A stretch of DNA of 64,000 bases from Clitoria ternatea (Eukaryota > Streptophyta > Magnoliopsida > Fabales > Fabaceae): NCBI GenBank assembly GCA_037962975.1, contig CM075672.1:59714501-59778500 (forward strand), written 5' to 3'. Under the pieces are notes generated by a model. The model was not told the origin of the DNA. It saw only the letters and a list, made by a program, of their open reading frames with translations, and made no database searches. The position numbers were made by a program, and so were the translations under genes. Each line of letters opens with the position of its first letter. Position 1 is the stretch's first letter. Of this stretch, positions 25,002 through 37,690 are shown piece after piece.

Positions 25002-27406
25002 ACAGCATTCTGCAGAAAAATGCCCCAAAAAGCTAACTTTTCCCACTTCTAAGTACCATAACTCCTTCTAACGAATTCCAAACGCTACAAAATTTTAACC
25101 CCAACAAATACACATCATTTGTGATGCATAGCCACCGGCCTCACTACTCCTTTAGATGAGTGACTTATGCGTATAAATGTGTTTTACCCGTTTTAAGTCG
25201 TTTTAATGCAATTCAAGAGTTATTTCTCAATGGAATTGACCCGTTCCAGTTTTAACAAGTCATAAACTATACATGGAAGCTATTGGAACTATCCCATGCC
25301 ATTCAATCCTCATAAAACTCTATTTGTCTCCATTAGTTCCTCAATTATGCATTAATGTCAATATTTAATTTCCCATTTTGAGCAATTTCTCCATCAATAT
25401 AAACATTAATGCCTTCAATTGGCCTTAGCCTCTCATTACCAATATTCATTCATCAAAGTCACATGGAATTCTAAATTCACATGGTATATGCACACTTCAA
25501 CCCCTCATGGGTTATTCATCAACAACACATTACTCCCATTAAAGGGACACTAGACATTCATTATCAATTCATATGCATATCAATTCTCAAGAATACACCA
25601 TTACCAAGCATGACATTATCACATCACCAATTATCTGATCATTCAACATGATTATGACAAGGCAAGCATGAGTATCATCACATACATTAATCATCAATTA
25701 TATAACTCATGCAATTTGAATGTAAACTCCTCTCCTACCTCAAGGGAAGAACCGCAATCCAAATGCTCCAATTGTTTTACCATATTGTCCAAATCACAAT
25801 CTACACATTCCACATATACATACATACACTAAATTAATGAGCCATCATAATTTCAAGCAATGTAAATATATCTTAAGGCTTAATGTCAAGTCCTAGACTT
25901 GTTAAACACCAAATTCACATACTTATGTTAGGTTTCGGGAATTCTTTTCCCAAAACCAAGATTCTCTAGATCTTAAAGGGCTAACCATACCCAACAATAA
26001 CAATATCTCTTTCACCATCACCTAAACTATCCATTTGACATTCAAATTCATCATGAGCCTCTTAGCTCCTTTCAAACCATTATCAATCAATAATTTCAAT
26101 GGCACATAAAATGGTCTAAGACCTCATCAATTCACAATCTTATTTATTTTCTTACCCCATCACAACCATCATGGTTTAGTGCTCACATTCCCCCTTTTCA
26201 TACGCATATCAATACCTATTTATAGGTTTCACCATCATAAGTCCTCTACCATTTTCACTATCATTTATCATTATACCAATCATCACCTAACCTTAAGTAC
26301 CTCATATTCACTTCTCAAAAATCATTTCTTCTAGCCACAATACACACATTCCTAAATCTTAGGGTCAAGGTTCATTAAAATTCAATAACAACCCTCATCA
26401 CATATACCTTATCCTAAGTCATCCACCTTATCCTCATGGTTTCTCAAATCCTCAACATCAATAATCAATATTACCCATGCAAAAACTCATTCTCATGTAT
26501 ATATATAATCATTCCAATAACAACAAATCACAATTTTCTCATTAATTTCCCAAAGCTCCAAAATCCTAATTTCTAAGGTTTCATCAATAACCCAAAATCA
26601 TCAATTTTAGCCATTTATATGCATCTATAGACTACCATCAATGTATCTTATTCATAATCAACAACAACAATGAATCCCCAAGGATTACCCAACCTAGGGT
26701 TTTAGTTCTACATACCCTTATTTATCAAAATAACCTCCAATTTCCTATCACAATACCTCAATAACTCAAAAACCATAAACAAAAGCCATGGGTATTCAAA
26801 ATCTTACCTCTTTCTCCTAGCTCTATGCCAAACATAAAAATAAGGAAAATAGTGAAGAAGGAGAACCAAGTTTGCTCCTATGTCCATTAATCCTTAATGA
26901 ATCTTGGGTTAGAAGTTGATTTTTTACAAGAAATGGTGAAGGAGAAAAGGTGGGCAGTTTTGGGTGTGAAGGAGGAAAAAGAAATGAAAAATGAAGGGAG
27001 AGTAGAAGTGGAGAGGAAGCCAACGAAGAAATGGAGAAAAGGAGGAGAGAGGAGAAATTAAAATGCTCCCCTTTTCATTAAAAGATTTCTGTTTCATAAT
27101 AAAGAGGATCTCCGTTCGGGCTCAATACTATATCCAAAAATTAATCCGAATATAGATTTAGATTCCCAATAATATTCTTAACAGCCCTGACCAACGGCAT
27201 CTCAATCGGAGATACTTGGTCCGACACCCATATTTTAATCGGGTATAATTTTAGTTCTTTAAGCCTCAATAAATTATAAATAGTCCTCATAAATCTCAAT
27301 TTAATTATTTCAATATTTTTGGGACACTTATTAACCTATTTATAATTATTTAATATTTATTCCTCATATTTAATCATTTTTATAAAATTCGGGATGTTAC
27401 AGGTAG

Positions 27407-28160
27407 AGGGTCACACGATACAATAACGTGGAGGAAAGAGAAGTCGACAGGATAGGCCACATCAAGTAGAATGTAGTCAATGCAGAACCTCGAAAGAGGA
27501 GTCTGAGGCCGGGAAGAGAACAACGAGATGAACCATATCCAAACCCAAAATATAACACATTCACTTCCCTAAACAACAGAAGAGATCGAATAATGCATGA
27601 GGTTTACAACACTGGCCTGCTCATGCTGCCTCTACCTGGGGAGGGCCCAAAAGCTCAGACTGGGAAAAATTTTATGAATTCCACCACGTATTTGGGTAGG
27701 GGACCGATGACTGCTGGTCCCTCAAGAACCAAATTGAACACTTAATCCACCGGGGGTACTTAAAAAAAATTTTGACCAAAAATGAGAAACACCACAAGAT
27801 GCCGGTCGAAAGAGAGAACGTGAACTCTCAGACCAGGTCGAATTGTAGCCTTGAGATCGACCCTCCTATGAATGTGAGGTGAGAGATGATGGGAAAAGAA
27901 TAATCTATAAGATCTCTGGAGGCTTCCCCGGCCACAAGACCAGCTTTCAACATGGGATCAGCCAAATCAATTCAATACCAAGTTATCCAAGCGCGGGATC
28001 ATTGCCTTTGACAATTCCGACCTTTCTAGGAGACTCCTAAATAGTAACAACTATATGGTGGTCACCATGGAGATAGCGGAGTTCATAGTCAGAAAAGTCT
28101 TGTAGGACCAAGGGAGCTCAACAGACATCCTACACACGAAGGCGTATAAGAGGCTCCAGC
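27407..28160 (+). pseudogene. gag-to-protease fragment of element C
   Basis: Continuation of the gag polyprotein between two solo LTRs. Multi-frame reading recovers HEVYNTGLLMLPLP and, near the end, SDLSRRLLNSNNYMVVTMEI followed by VRKVL(stop)DQGSSTDIL, which correspond to the Tat gag C-terminal region and the start of the aspartic protease region. DQGSS sits where the catalytic D(S/T)G-like motif of this lineage is found. There are many stops and frameshifts. Confidence 0.75.
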
Positions 28161-31100
28161 TCTAACACCCCCGGTTAGCTAGGACAATCCCTTCCACTAG
28201 ATTATCCTGATCAACTGAGAGGTTATGAGTTTTAGAAAAATGTGGAAGTTTTTTTTACAAGAAAACTTGGTGGAATAAGTATACCTTATATACAACATAA
28301 TCATATATAATACATGGCCATAACAGTAACTATACATACTTAAAGTATAGGGGCACACTGGCTCCCATTAACGAAAATAAAATCAACCTATTTTATTCAT
28401 CCTTGGTCCAAGAAGAGCTCAACTAATCCCCAATATGAAATCTGTATCCATCCCCATGATGTCTGGAAAAATTTAGCGTAAGGATGAGTCTATACCTCCA
28501 CAATAATCGGGAAGATGTCTCATCAACACTTGCCCTACATACAACACAAACAAACCAAGATCGAGTCTTTCCTACTTCTTTTGGAGTCCCTAAGATACAT
28601 TCTAAGTTATCTCATCCCTCTTGGTCTCAACAGACCATCCCCATCTTCTTATTCACCTCTCACGATCATTAAGATCTATACAGTCATACTCAAGCAATGA
28701 GCAGTCATAATCTCAATACAATAATGTAATGCATGAGTTCATTTTATTATTTTCCAATCTTTTATTAGTCATCATGATGCATGTGGGCCTATCTTCTCCT
28801 CCTTAATCTCAATCAGTACCAATCCCTCCTTATCCTTCCTGTCTACTAAAGCGACTGGAGTTTGCCTCATTCTATTTTCATAAAGGGTAAGGACTCACAA
28901 TCCCATCAACAATGGATCCAAACACATCTTATCAGAATAGGCACTACACGACTATAGAAACCCTTGCGCGGAGTCGAAGTATACCAAAGTTACCAGGCTG
29001 TCCGGTCTCAGGCATAAATCCGAGCCATTGGAGGTCTGCCCCGGTATACTCCCAAGACCACTCTTAAGGGATCGAGATGCCGCAGTTCTTCAATGTACCC
29101 CTCACTGTAATGCTCTAGGGAGTTTCTCGTACATCACCCTTATCTTCCATGTGTGATGCACACAACACACACTTTCTTTTCTCTAGTCAGCGGTAGGTCC
29201 TTTCAATGGCTCCATTTCATTTCTAATGTCAGGCTTCTTTCTTCTTGTTAAATTTCAATTAATTCTTTCATTGCTTCCTCAAAATTCCTTAATTCATAAT
29301 GGTCTCACCCAACGCTTAAAAATGAAACAAGATCTCATATTTTCAAGAAATCATGGGTACATTGGCGCTACAATGCCCATCATCACATCAGATCTGATTT
29401 AATTTCATCACATTATTTTCACAATTCATTCACCTCAGGATCCTTACCGATACACTTCTTCTTTCATTCTTTTCTTATTTATTCAAACATACTTACTCAA
29501 TGCATCATACAAGTGTTGTTCATCACACAATTCATTTCGTTAACTGATGATATTCTTTAAGTACACATCATAGTCAATAAATATGTCATTATACCATACT
29601 CATCATACATTTCACCACACATACTCATCACGTATAATTAACACATATTCATTCATGTACACAATTACATAGTAGTCGCCAAACACAACATTCATCATAC
29701 AAGTATTAACAATAATTGTTATACATATTATTATAATGAGAGAATCACATATAAAGGTATACTCATGGATATCTCTTTATAAGTGTTTTAATTTTGGTTT
29801 CTTATTTGTATATTATCAGACTATTTATCTCGATTATCAATCCAAACCAATCAATCTTATTACTAATGAGGTCGTATTCCTAGTATGCTTTTCTTCATCC
29901 ATAAATTATCCCTGGGTACTAAGTGATCTTATAACTACTAAATAAATCATCTAGGCGATTTTAGCTTATTAAAGATGTACTTTATCTACTTTAACCTTTA
30001 AATATTATAGTATAGTCATACTTACTCCTCTGAAGTGCCTATCTGATTTATTTAAGATGTCCAAATACCTTTCATTGTTTCTTACTTACTACTACCGGGT
30101 TAATTCATCCTTGATTTATTCGTAGGTTATTTAAGCCAATGCTTAAGTCCTACCAAATAATGTTGACATCGATGTTTCTTCCTTTATTAAACCCTTATTC
30201 TTAGTAACATTTACTTTAACTTGTTAAACTTCCTCAGTGTATATTTTTATTACCCTATTATCAATTTCTACTCTTCACTAATTTCTAATATTCGTAATAT
30301 ATATATTTGACTAATAATTTTTTTTTGTACGTCGTTAAGTCATTCATTTCTTTATCCATTTAATCATGTGTGATTACTTCCTTATTTCCTTGGTCATGAA
30401 ATGAGTTACTAATTCTTTATGTATAATTAATACTATTCTTTCTAAATTTCTAGTTACTAACTTTTGTATTTTTCCTTTACTCTCACTATCTCTAATTATA
30501 TTAACGGATTGGTTTCCTTAGTTGTATTCTTTTAGTCAACTAGAGCTTACTTTCTCTATGACATCAAATTATTGCTTATAGATCTAGAATCCACTCCAAT
30601 ATTATGAACCTAGTCAAATATTATTTAGCCACTAAAATCACTATTTAATTCATAAGTCATTTCTACTTCTTTTCGTTACTTAGTTCAAGCCTAAATTCTA
30701 GATTCCTTTCTATATTCTTTATCTTTATTAGTGAATAATGCTCTACAACTTAAATATTTATTTCATGTATATCATGTCCTAAAATCATGCCTACTTAGTT
30801 AATTATTTATGTCATACACAATATAAACATTTTCTAAGTTTCTTTTCACATATCTCATTGATTACTAAAGGTTTTTAATTCTCAACACTTACTTCTTTAT
30901 TTGAACACCTAAGAATCTCATTGGTGTCCTTAAGGCACCTTTCTCTTACCCCAACTTGTTAAAATTCTCTTGACAATTCATTTCAATTGGTCACTAGAGT
31001 TGGTTACTAAAATTAGTAACACAATTTTCTAAGTTTTAGTATCCATCTCATTATGTTCTGAAAATTTCTTTATCTTAGGTTACCAAAACTTAATGGGCCT

Positions 31101-34100
31101 AACTTTGTCATTTGTTGATAAAACCCCCTTCGTATAAAATTTTCCACTTTTAGTAAGATAAAATGTCAGAACCGCCCGATCGGTAAATTTTCTTAAAAAG
31201 CGTAATGTCATCAAAATACTCTCGGCGATACGTGGCGATAAATTAATTCCTAACATCGGGGCTTATCGAAAACAAATTATAAACTTCATATTAACACTAT
31301 AAAACTTAGAAAAAATAATAATACAACCATATCGAATCAATCATGCTCGCCTAACGTTAATTTTTCTAAGTTTTTTGTTCTAAGACCGATCGTGATAAAA
31401 CTTTTTTCTAAATATGACATTATCGAGATACGCTTATTAAATTATTAAAAATTCTTTTTAGTGACATATTTCATTAAAGCTAACCATCATCGATGAAAAA
31501 GTACATAACTCGGAATCTAACCGTTGGATCACGGCCAAATTGAAGAGAGAGGTTCCCGGGTATATAAGCAATATTGTGGAACGGTTAAAAACAAGTTTAA
31601 ATGAGGTAAGACCCCCTTACCTTATCAGACTGCCTCTGCCCGGAGGAAGAAAATAGTGAACTCGCCAAAAATTCATTGAACGCTCTAAAACGTTTACCGA
31701 TCGCTTCCAGGTCACTAGAACTAACATGCATGAATTTTTTTCAAGCCATTAAGGGTTAGAGACAGCCAAGGAAAAGTCACAAAACAGTCATAAAATTGTT
31801 CAAATTAAGAAGATCATTTACAAAAATTTGCCGTTTACTTTGGACTTTTTGTTGTTTCATTGTCGATCACGGCCAATCGCTCAGCGGTACCTAAGAACAA
31901 GCCATGCAACCTCACAAGCACAAAGAGGAGTCACAGTTTAGAGTCTAAAATGGAGGAGGGAATGGCCAATAACACATTAGTATGGCTAGAAAATCAAATG
32001 GAAATAAGAAAGCAAGATTCCAAGGGCTAAACTTTAGAGTTTCACCTTACTTTGTCAAGGAGGGTTCATGGCCAAAAAGGAAGTGAGACCAAGGTAATGT
32101 ATTGGCTAGAATCCTGTCCTTTGATGGTGAAGAAATGAATTAAATGAAGCCTGGGTGGAGAGAGGGATCACGACCAACAAGGAAAAAGAAAAGGAGTTTG
32201 TATTATGGATTTTTGGGTGGTAGGTGTCATGCTTGAAGGAGTAGGTTGGTGATGGATTGGGATATGAGGTGGGTGGCTAGAGGAAGGAGAGGTTGGCTAT
32301 AGGAGGAAGAAGAAATTAAGGGGCTATGATAGGAATGGTGCAGCCAAAGGAGAGAAGAGATAAGTGGAATGTTATGGTAATGCCAAGTGAGATAAGGAAA
32401 TGTAAGTGAAGTGTGTTTGGAATTAATTAGAATGTGGTGGAAGGAATTTGTGAATTTGTATAAGAAAGGTACAATTGACATTAGTTTTTTTCCTGACTTA
32501 CAAATGGTGCATGTGATGATGAATTGAGTAGGGTAGATTATGAAAACATGTATGTAGGCAATGACATAATCATGATGGTATGGCATATCATGTCATCACT
32601 CCTCCTTGTTAGAGAAGGAGTTAATCATGGGTGAACACATAAGAGGGTAAGTGGTATGCTGTAGATATGCATGAGGGAGGAGTTATTTTAGAGCTAACAT
32701 GTGTTCCTTGGGTGGAGAGGTTTAATTAGCCATAGTTGCATGAAGGCTGATGTGTCAACGTTCTGGGGTGTCAACTTGTCATGCATTTTTGAATAGGTTA
32801 CAGTGATAATTTGAAAAAACTCAAAATATAAAAGTTTTAGATCATTCTTTTCTCTTTAAAACAAGCAAAAATACACAAAAATCTAATATCAGCGAGGGAG
32901 GTATGCCCTAAATATGAAAACTGCTCTAGGCTGTGATGGAAATGAAATTAGGAACAAAATAAATTTTCTCATAAAAATGGATATGGAATTAGCTTTTGAG
33001 TCCTGCATAAAGTTCGTAGATCTTCTTTTTCTCTTTAATTTGATATATCATTTGTGACGATCCAAGATTAGTAGCCTTAGATATACCCAATTTACGACAG
33101 GGTGCTTTAGAAGCTCCTAGATCAGCGATGGCTTTGAAAATAAATTCACCATTAATTGTCCCTTGAGAATTTGGTTTCCTACCCTTTATGAACATTGTAG
33201 ATCTCTTTAATACAGATTCATAGCAAAAATAATAAAGCAATTCAAGCACCAGACAAAGGAGATATGTGAATTTTAATGAAGGTTGCGATCATGGCGATGA
33301 AACAGTTAAAGGGTTGTAAAGATCTATTAAATTGTATTGATATAAAGGGATTTAGCTTTCAATGTCTGCATATAAATGTAGGTAATTTTGTTACAGAGAT
33401 TTTGACACCAAGTTTGCATGAATCAGAGGTCGTATGAAAGAGTTATGAATTTTTTTACTGAACCATGCGCGGGATAAAACGTCTAAACAATGGAATTCTG
33501 AGGCGAACATACTTAATCTTTGATTTTGGGGTTGACAAGGTGGGAACTGGAGTTCAGGGCAAGAAATTGAGATTAAAGATCTTCCCATAACAAAGAGATT
33601 GAGACCAAAGTCGTTCGATTCCAAGATCGTATACAAAATTTGGGTCCAAAACACCGAAGGTGCTTAGGTCGAGCTTTAAAGCGATTTTTAAAGAAACTGA
33701 TTTATGGAGGAATGGGGATGATAGATTCCGAATTAGGCTTCGACCTCTTAAGGAAAAATTCCTAAAACATCAAAATGAGTCACCAGAGACTGACCATGCT
33801 GCCATTGGATATCCCGAAGCATTTGAACAGTCAAACGTAAGAGACGTCAAGGGTTCTGATTGGGCCGACTAGACCAAGTCAGACACGCTTGATGCTTTAT
33901 GGAAGGATCCTAACAGAATTAGTTTTTTCTACTAAATCACTAGTCTCAAGTCAAATAGTCAAGATCCGTCCTCTAGCTAGGGCCCATAATTCAAATCCAA
34001 GAAACCGAGCGATATTTATTATTAAAATATTAATAATAACTAATTAATCTTTTAACTAAACCCTATTATAAATAAGCTTTCATATTTTAAACTTATTATT

Positions 34101-34719
34101 AACAACATTAGGCATCAAAATAAATATTATCTAATCATTTTATTTTACCTTAATTAATTAAAATTATTTATAGTAAAACCCATTAACCGGTTAAAACCAA
34201 AATAAGATACTAGCTACTAATCGCCTTTATTAAAAGGGTTAATTATTGTCTTATGAAATCTTGGGCTTTAATAACTTCCTGACTTTAAAAATAAACTTGA
34301 CATTAAAGTGAATTCTAAATATCCTTAATCAGCTATAGCTAAAATCAACAAACAATTATCTAAATTATTTACTAGAATTAAACACCATTCATCAATCATG
34401 TTTTCATCAGTCTAACATTAGCAATCAATAATACACATATTTATCTCATCAATAGTATCAAAGTTGAAGTAAACATAATTTATCTTCTCAATTAAACTAC
34501 TATCAAGTCAATAGATTTTCCAAAGATAATCTCTCTTACTCGCTTAGTTCACCTAATTAAGCTGTTCACTGCTCACATCCTTTGAAATCTCACTTTCTCA
34601 CATTCCTATGGTGATCTAGGGATTAGGCCTAAGCCTCAACTCTCCTAAAATACTTAGTAAAGAACTCTCAGAGGTACCAAGAGCTTTGGCTTCTATTCTG
34701 GAAAATCATGGATGTTACA
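28161..34719 (-). mobile_element. giant solo LTR of family B (copy B2), reverse orientation
   Basis: On the minus strand it starts TGTAACATCC (34719) and ends GGGGGTGTTAGA (28161), flanked by perfect duplications CCAGC (28156-28160, 34720-34724). It is 6,559 bp. Its minus-strand end (TCTAGTGGAAGGGATTGTCC and upstream) matches the end of B1, and its start aligns with B1 (AATAGNANCCNAAGCTCT). No PBS or polyprotein is inside. Confidence 0.88.
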
Positions 34720-34724
34720 CCAGC

Positions 34725-35439
34725 AGCCCTCAAGGTAGCTTAAAAGGTATGATGGTGCATTACTTAACTTCACGGGTGATTTTGTGTAGGTAATGGGATA
34801 TGTCGAGTTGAAGACCATCTTTGGCTTGAGGGACGACAGGCGGGCAGTAATAGTGAAGTGGTGGTCGACTTACCTAGCTTATACAACACTATCCTGGGGC
34901 ACCCGTTCCTCAACATGCATAGAGTAATTGTCTCAACTTTGTATCTAACAATGAAATTTCCCCTTGAAGATGGGTATATCAGGGTTGTCCGAGTTGATCC
35001 CGAGATAGTCCAGGAATGCTACCATGAGAGCCTACGCCCCAAAGAAACATTCATAGTGAAGGAAGATGTTGAAACAGGGTTTGATCCTCATGACGACTGA
35101 CAGTTCGAATGACCACAACCAATTGAATCCCTAAAACTGGTCCAAGTCGGGTCCAACTCGAACCAATGTACTCTTTTCAACGCAATTTTGGACCCAGACC
35201 TAGAAATATCGTTGGTTGCTTTACTAAGAGCCAACATTGATCTCTTCGCACGTAACCCTTCTGACATGCCAGGAATCAATCCGAGTGTCAAATGTCACTT
35301 ATTAAATATGGAGCCTAGAGCTAGACCAGTCATACAGAAACAATGCAAGCTAGGCCCTAATAGAAGAGTGGTCGTCAAAGAGGAGACAGACAAACTTTTG
35401 GAGGCCAACTTCATAAAAGAAGTGAAATACCCGACCTGG
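34725..35439 (+). pseudogene. protease/RT fragment of element C
   Basis: The frame continues from 28160 across the B2 insertion. The protease region reads VVDLPSLYNTILGHPFLNMH, then a linker, then the N-terminal RT region (SLVALLRANIDLFARNPSDM, then REVxYPTWL-like IKEVKYPTWL). The RT stops being recognisable after TWL at about 35439, and the catalytic YLDD region is absent. The adjacent sequence is the end of element D's LTR, so D or a deletion truncated it. Confidence 0.8.
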
Positions 35440-35455
35440 CTATCTATTGAGTCAT

Positions 35456-37690
35456 TGGCAAGTGCAACAATTTATCATTGCAGTTTTCAAAAATTTAGAT
35501 ATTGTTCCCACAAAGATTGATTGATCTTAGTAAGTGATAGTAATTTTTATTTACTAATGGTAAAAAGTATCAAAACTTATTAACAAATGAATGTTTCATA
35601 TACATTTTTATACAATATCCATAGATTCAGGGATTGATTTATACATTGAGCAAAGAATAGTGTAAAATAATATTGAAATTTAATCTAAAAATAATTACAA
35701 AAATAACACTTTAGAACAACAATTCCAATACTTGAGATGGTAAAAAGAGGATGACAAACTATGTTGGAATTAGGATCCTCGTACTAAAGATATCACAAAG
35801 TAACTATAAACATGCATATTTAATCATCAAGTGTATGTCATTGTAGCTTAAAATCATTAAACCCAATCCCTCACTGAATAAATTCTAAATAGTTACCGTA
35901 AAGTTTGATCCCTCAGATGCTTTCTCAATAAAAACTTGCTTTAAGTCCTGGCCTTAACATAACAATAATTACCAACTCTATCTCTAGTGATTGGTATATT
36001 AAGGGTATTTTAACTTTTACTTCCATTAAAAGTAATTTTAACACGCATGAAAATCATTCTCCCTTTGAAATCCATACTAATTAAACATTGAAATAAGAAC
36101 ATGAAACTTGAATCATAAGCATGCATAATTCATAATCACAACATCATAGCAATAGATTAGTTTACCAAATTCCAACATAAATGATGAGTCTCTAAAAGAC
36201 TCATTATTTAATATTTATTTAAGTATAATTTAAAGGAAATTTGTGTAAAATAAATATATCTCTAATGATATTATTTATAAAATAAAGTATTGGTTTTAAT
36301 TAGTAAAAGTAAAAAATTATTGACAAATTAAGCATATTTTATATAGGAAATTGCAAAGGGAGCATAAAGGAAAAAAGGATGAAGAATAAGTATACTGTTA
36401 GAACCCCAGCGTAAGTACGCCCAGCTTTAACGCTAGCTAGCGTAAGTACGCTAGGCTCTTACGCTAGGCCAGCGCAGGTACGCCCTGGACCAACATACTT
36501 ACGCTCAACATCAGAGTTGGAGTATTATTCATTTACGCGTGGGTACGCTAGACCCAACGCTGGTACGCCCAAAAGCACCTGTTACACATATTTTTGCGCG
36601 TGGTTACGCTAGGACCCAACGTTGGTACGCCCAAATCAGCATTTTGGTAAAAATTGGACATAGAGGTTGAGCGTACTTATGCCTAACCAATGTAGGCTTA
36701 CGCTAGGCACATTTTGGACTAGAAAATGCTCAACTAGTAGTCCAGCGTGCCTACGCTCATTCTTAGCGTACTTACGCCCATGTCATGCACAACTTGGCAT
36801 CAATTCCAGGAGCTCAACGTACTCACGCTCACATCCAATGTACTTACCCTTATGTCCTAGACCATGCGTTGAGAAGCTAGCATGCCTACATTGGTGGGCA
36901 TCGTACTTACGCGTATATACATAGGAAAATGCTATGTTCAAATGCTAAATTAATGTTACCTTGTAAAATTAGTTAAGTTTCCTTATTTATTTATAAACCT
37001 TTAGAGACCTATTAGCAACTATTTTAATAGTTAGTTTATTAGTTTTTCCTAGTTCTATATAAGTGTTTAACACTTTGTAAAATGGGGGGATCCATAACTA
37101 ATTTTCAGATCTAACTCATTCTCAAATTTCTCTCATCTTTCTAGACCTTCTCTCTCTAAATTCTATCATCCCTAACCTTCATTCTCCATATCCATTTTCA
37201 TTCTCCTCCATGAGTGCTTAAATCCCTAGGATTGGGATTGATTGAAGCTGCAACCAAGCTAAGATTCAAGTGGCTGAAGTAGAGGATTCAACTGAAGCAA
37301 GTTCTGAACATAAGAATTGTTGGACCACACCTCTTGGATTGGGAAATCCAAGGCTCATTCAAAGGCAATCATTAAAGAGGAATCATGGTGAGAGTTTCAG
37401 ATTACACTTCCTGACCTAGTTGGTTCATGCCTAAGGAATTAGGTGAACAACTATGGTTCCTTTTAATTTCTCAATTGGATTTGACATGATTTGATACCTA
37501 AGGAATTAGGATTACTTTGTATTGAGTTAGTAATAATTACCTAAAGAATTAAGAGTTATTCATCTATGAGATTGAACCATGCTTTAATTGAATCCAAAGC
37601 TGTTGTCATTGGGATTTAAGTGAAGTTGTGTGCTGAGATCAATTCCAATTTGTGTGTTTAGAGTAATTCAATTACTAACTTAATTCTACT
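35456..37690 (-). mobile_element. part of the 3' LTR of Athila/Calypso-like element D
   Basis: Read on the minus strand this ends in TTGTTGCACTTGCCA (35456), a typical end of Athila-like plant LTRs, preceded by CTTTGTGGGAACAATATC. The LTR probably starts at 52841 and is interrupted by the LTR-like unit 37691-39081 and the Tekay element 39133-52449; the short segment 39082-39132 also belongs to it. Orientation of the middle is uncertain. A minus-strand TATA-like CCTATATAAAA lies near 36340. However, 37055-37250 also looks like a plus-strand promoter (TTCTATATAAG followed by a pyrimidine-rich leader), so a further nested plus-strand LTR is possible. Confidence 0.55.
36408..36915. repeat. palindrome array GCGTAAGTACGC
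   Basis: Around 20 occurrences of GCGTAAGTACGC, GCGTACTTACGC or half-site variants (AGCGTACTTACGCCC, GCGTGGGTACGCT, AACGTTGGTACGCCC) occupy about 500 bp, often separated by CCAG or CTAGG. The arms GCGTA/TACGC form a palindrome with a two-base centre. The array is GC- and CpG-rich in an AT-rich context and has TATA-like boxes on both sides (36340 minus, 37057 plus). Confidence 0.9.

Larger units (their letters stand above)
22138..27401 (-). mobile_element. solo LTR of family A (copy A3), reverse orientation
   Basis: Read on the minus strand it starts TGTAACATCCCG (27401) and ends GGGGTGTGACA (22138), with perfect duplications GGTAG at 22133-22137 and 27402-27406. It is 5,264 bp, the longest A copy. 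The start matches A1, A2 and Tekay, including the reverse complement of GTGTCGGACCAAGTATCTC near 27205. The minisatellite, the palindrome block and the GCCTTGGCC block (about 22640) are present, but the palindrome block lies upstream of the minisatellite rather than downstream as in A1. Confidence 0.9.

Noticed and set aside
32227..32586. 119-codon minus-strand frame in LTR B2
   Set aside because: Low-complexity residues, no counterpart recognised in B1, and located within a non-coding LTR.
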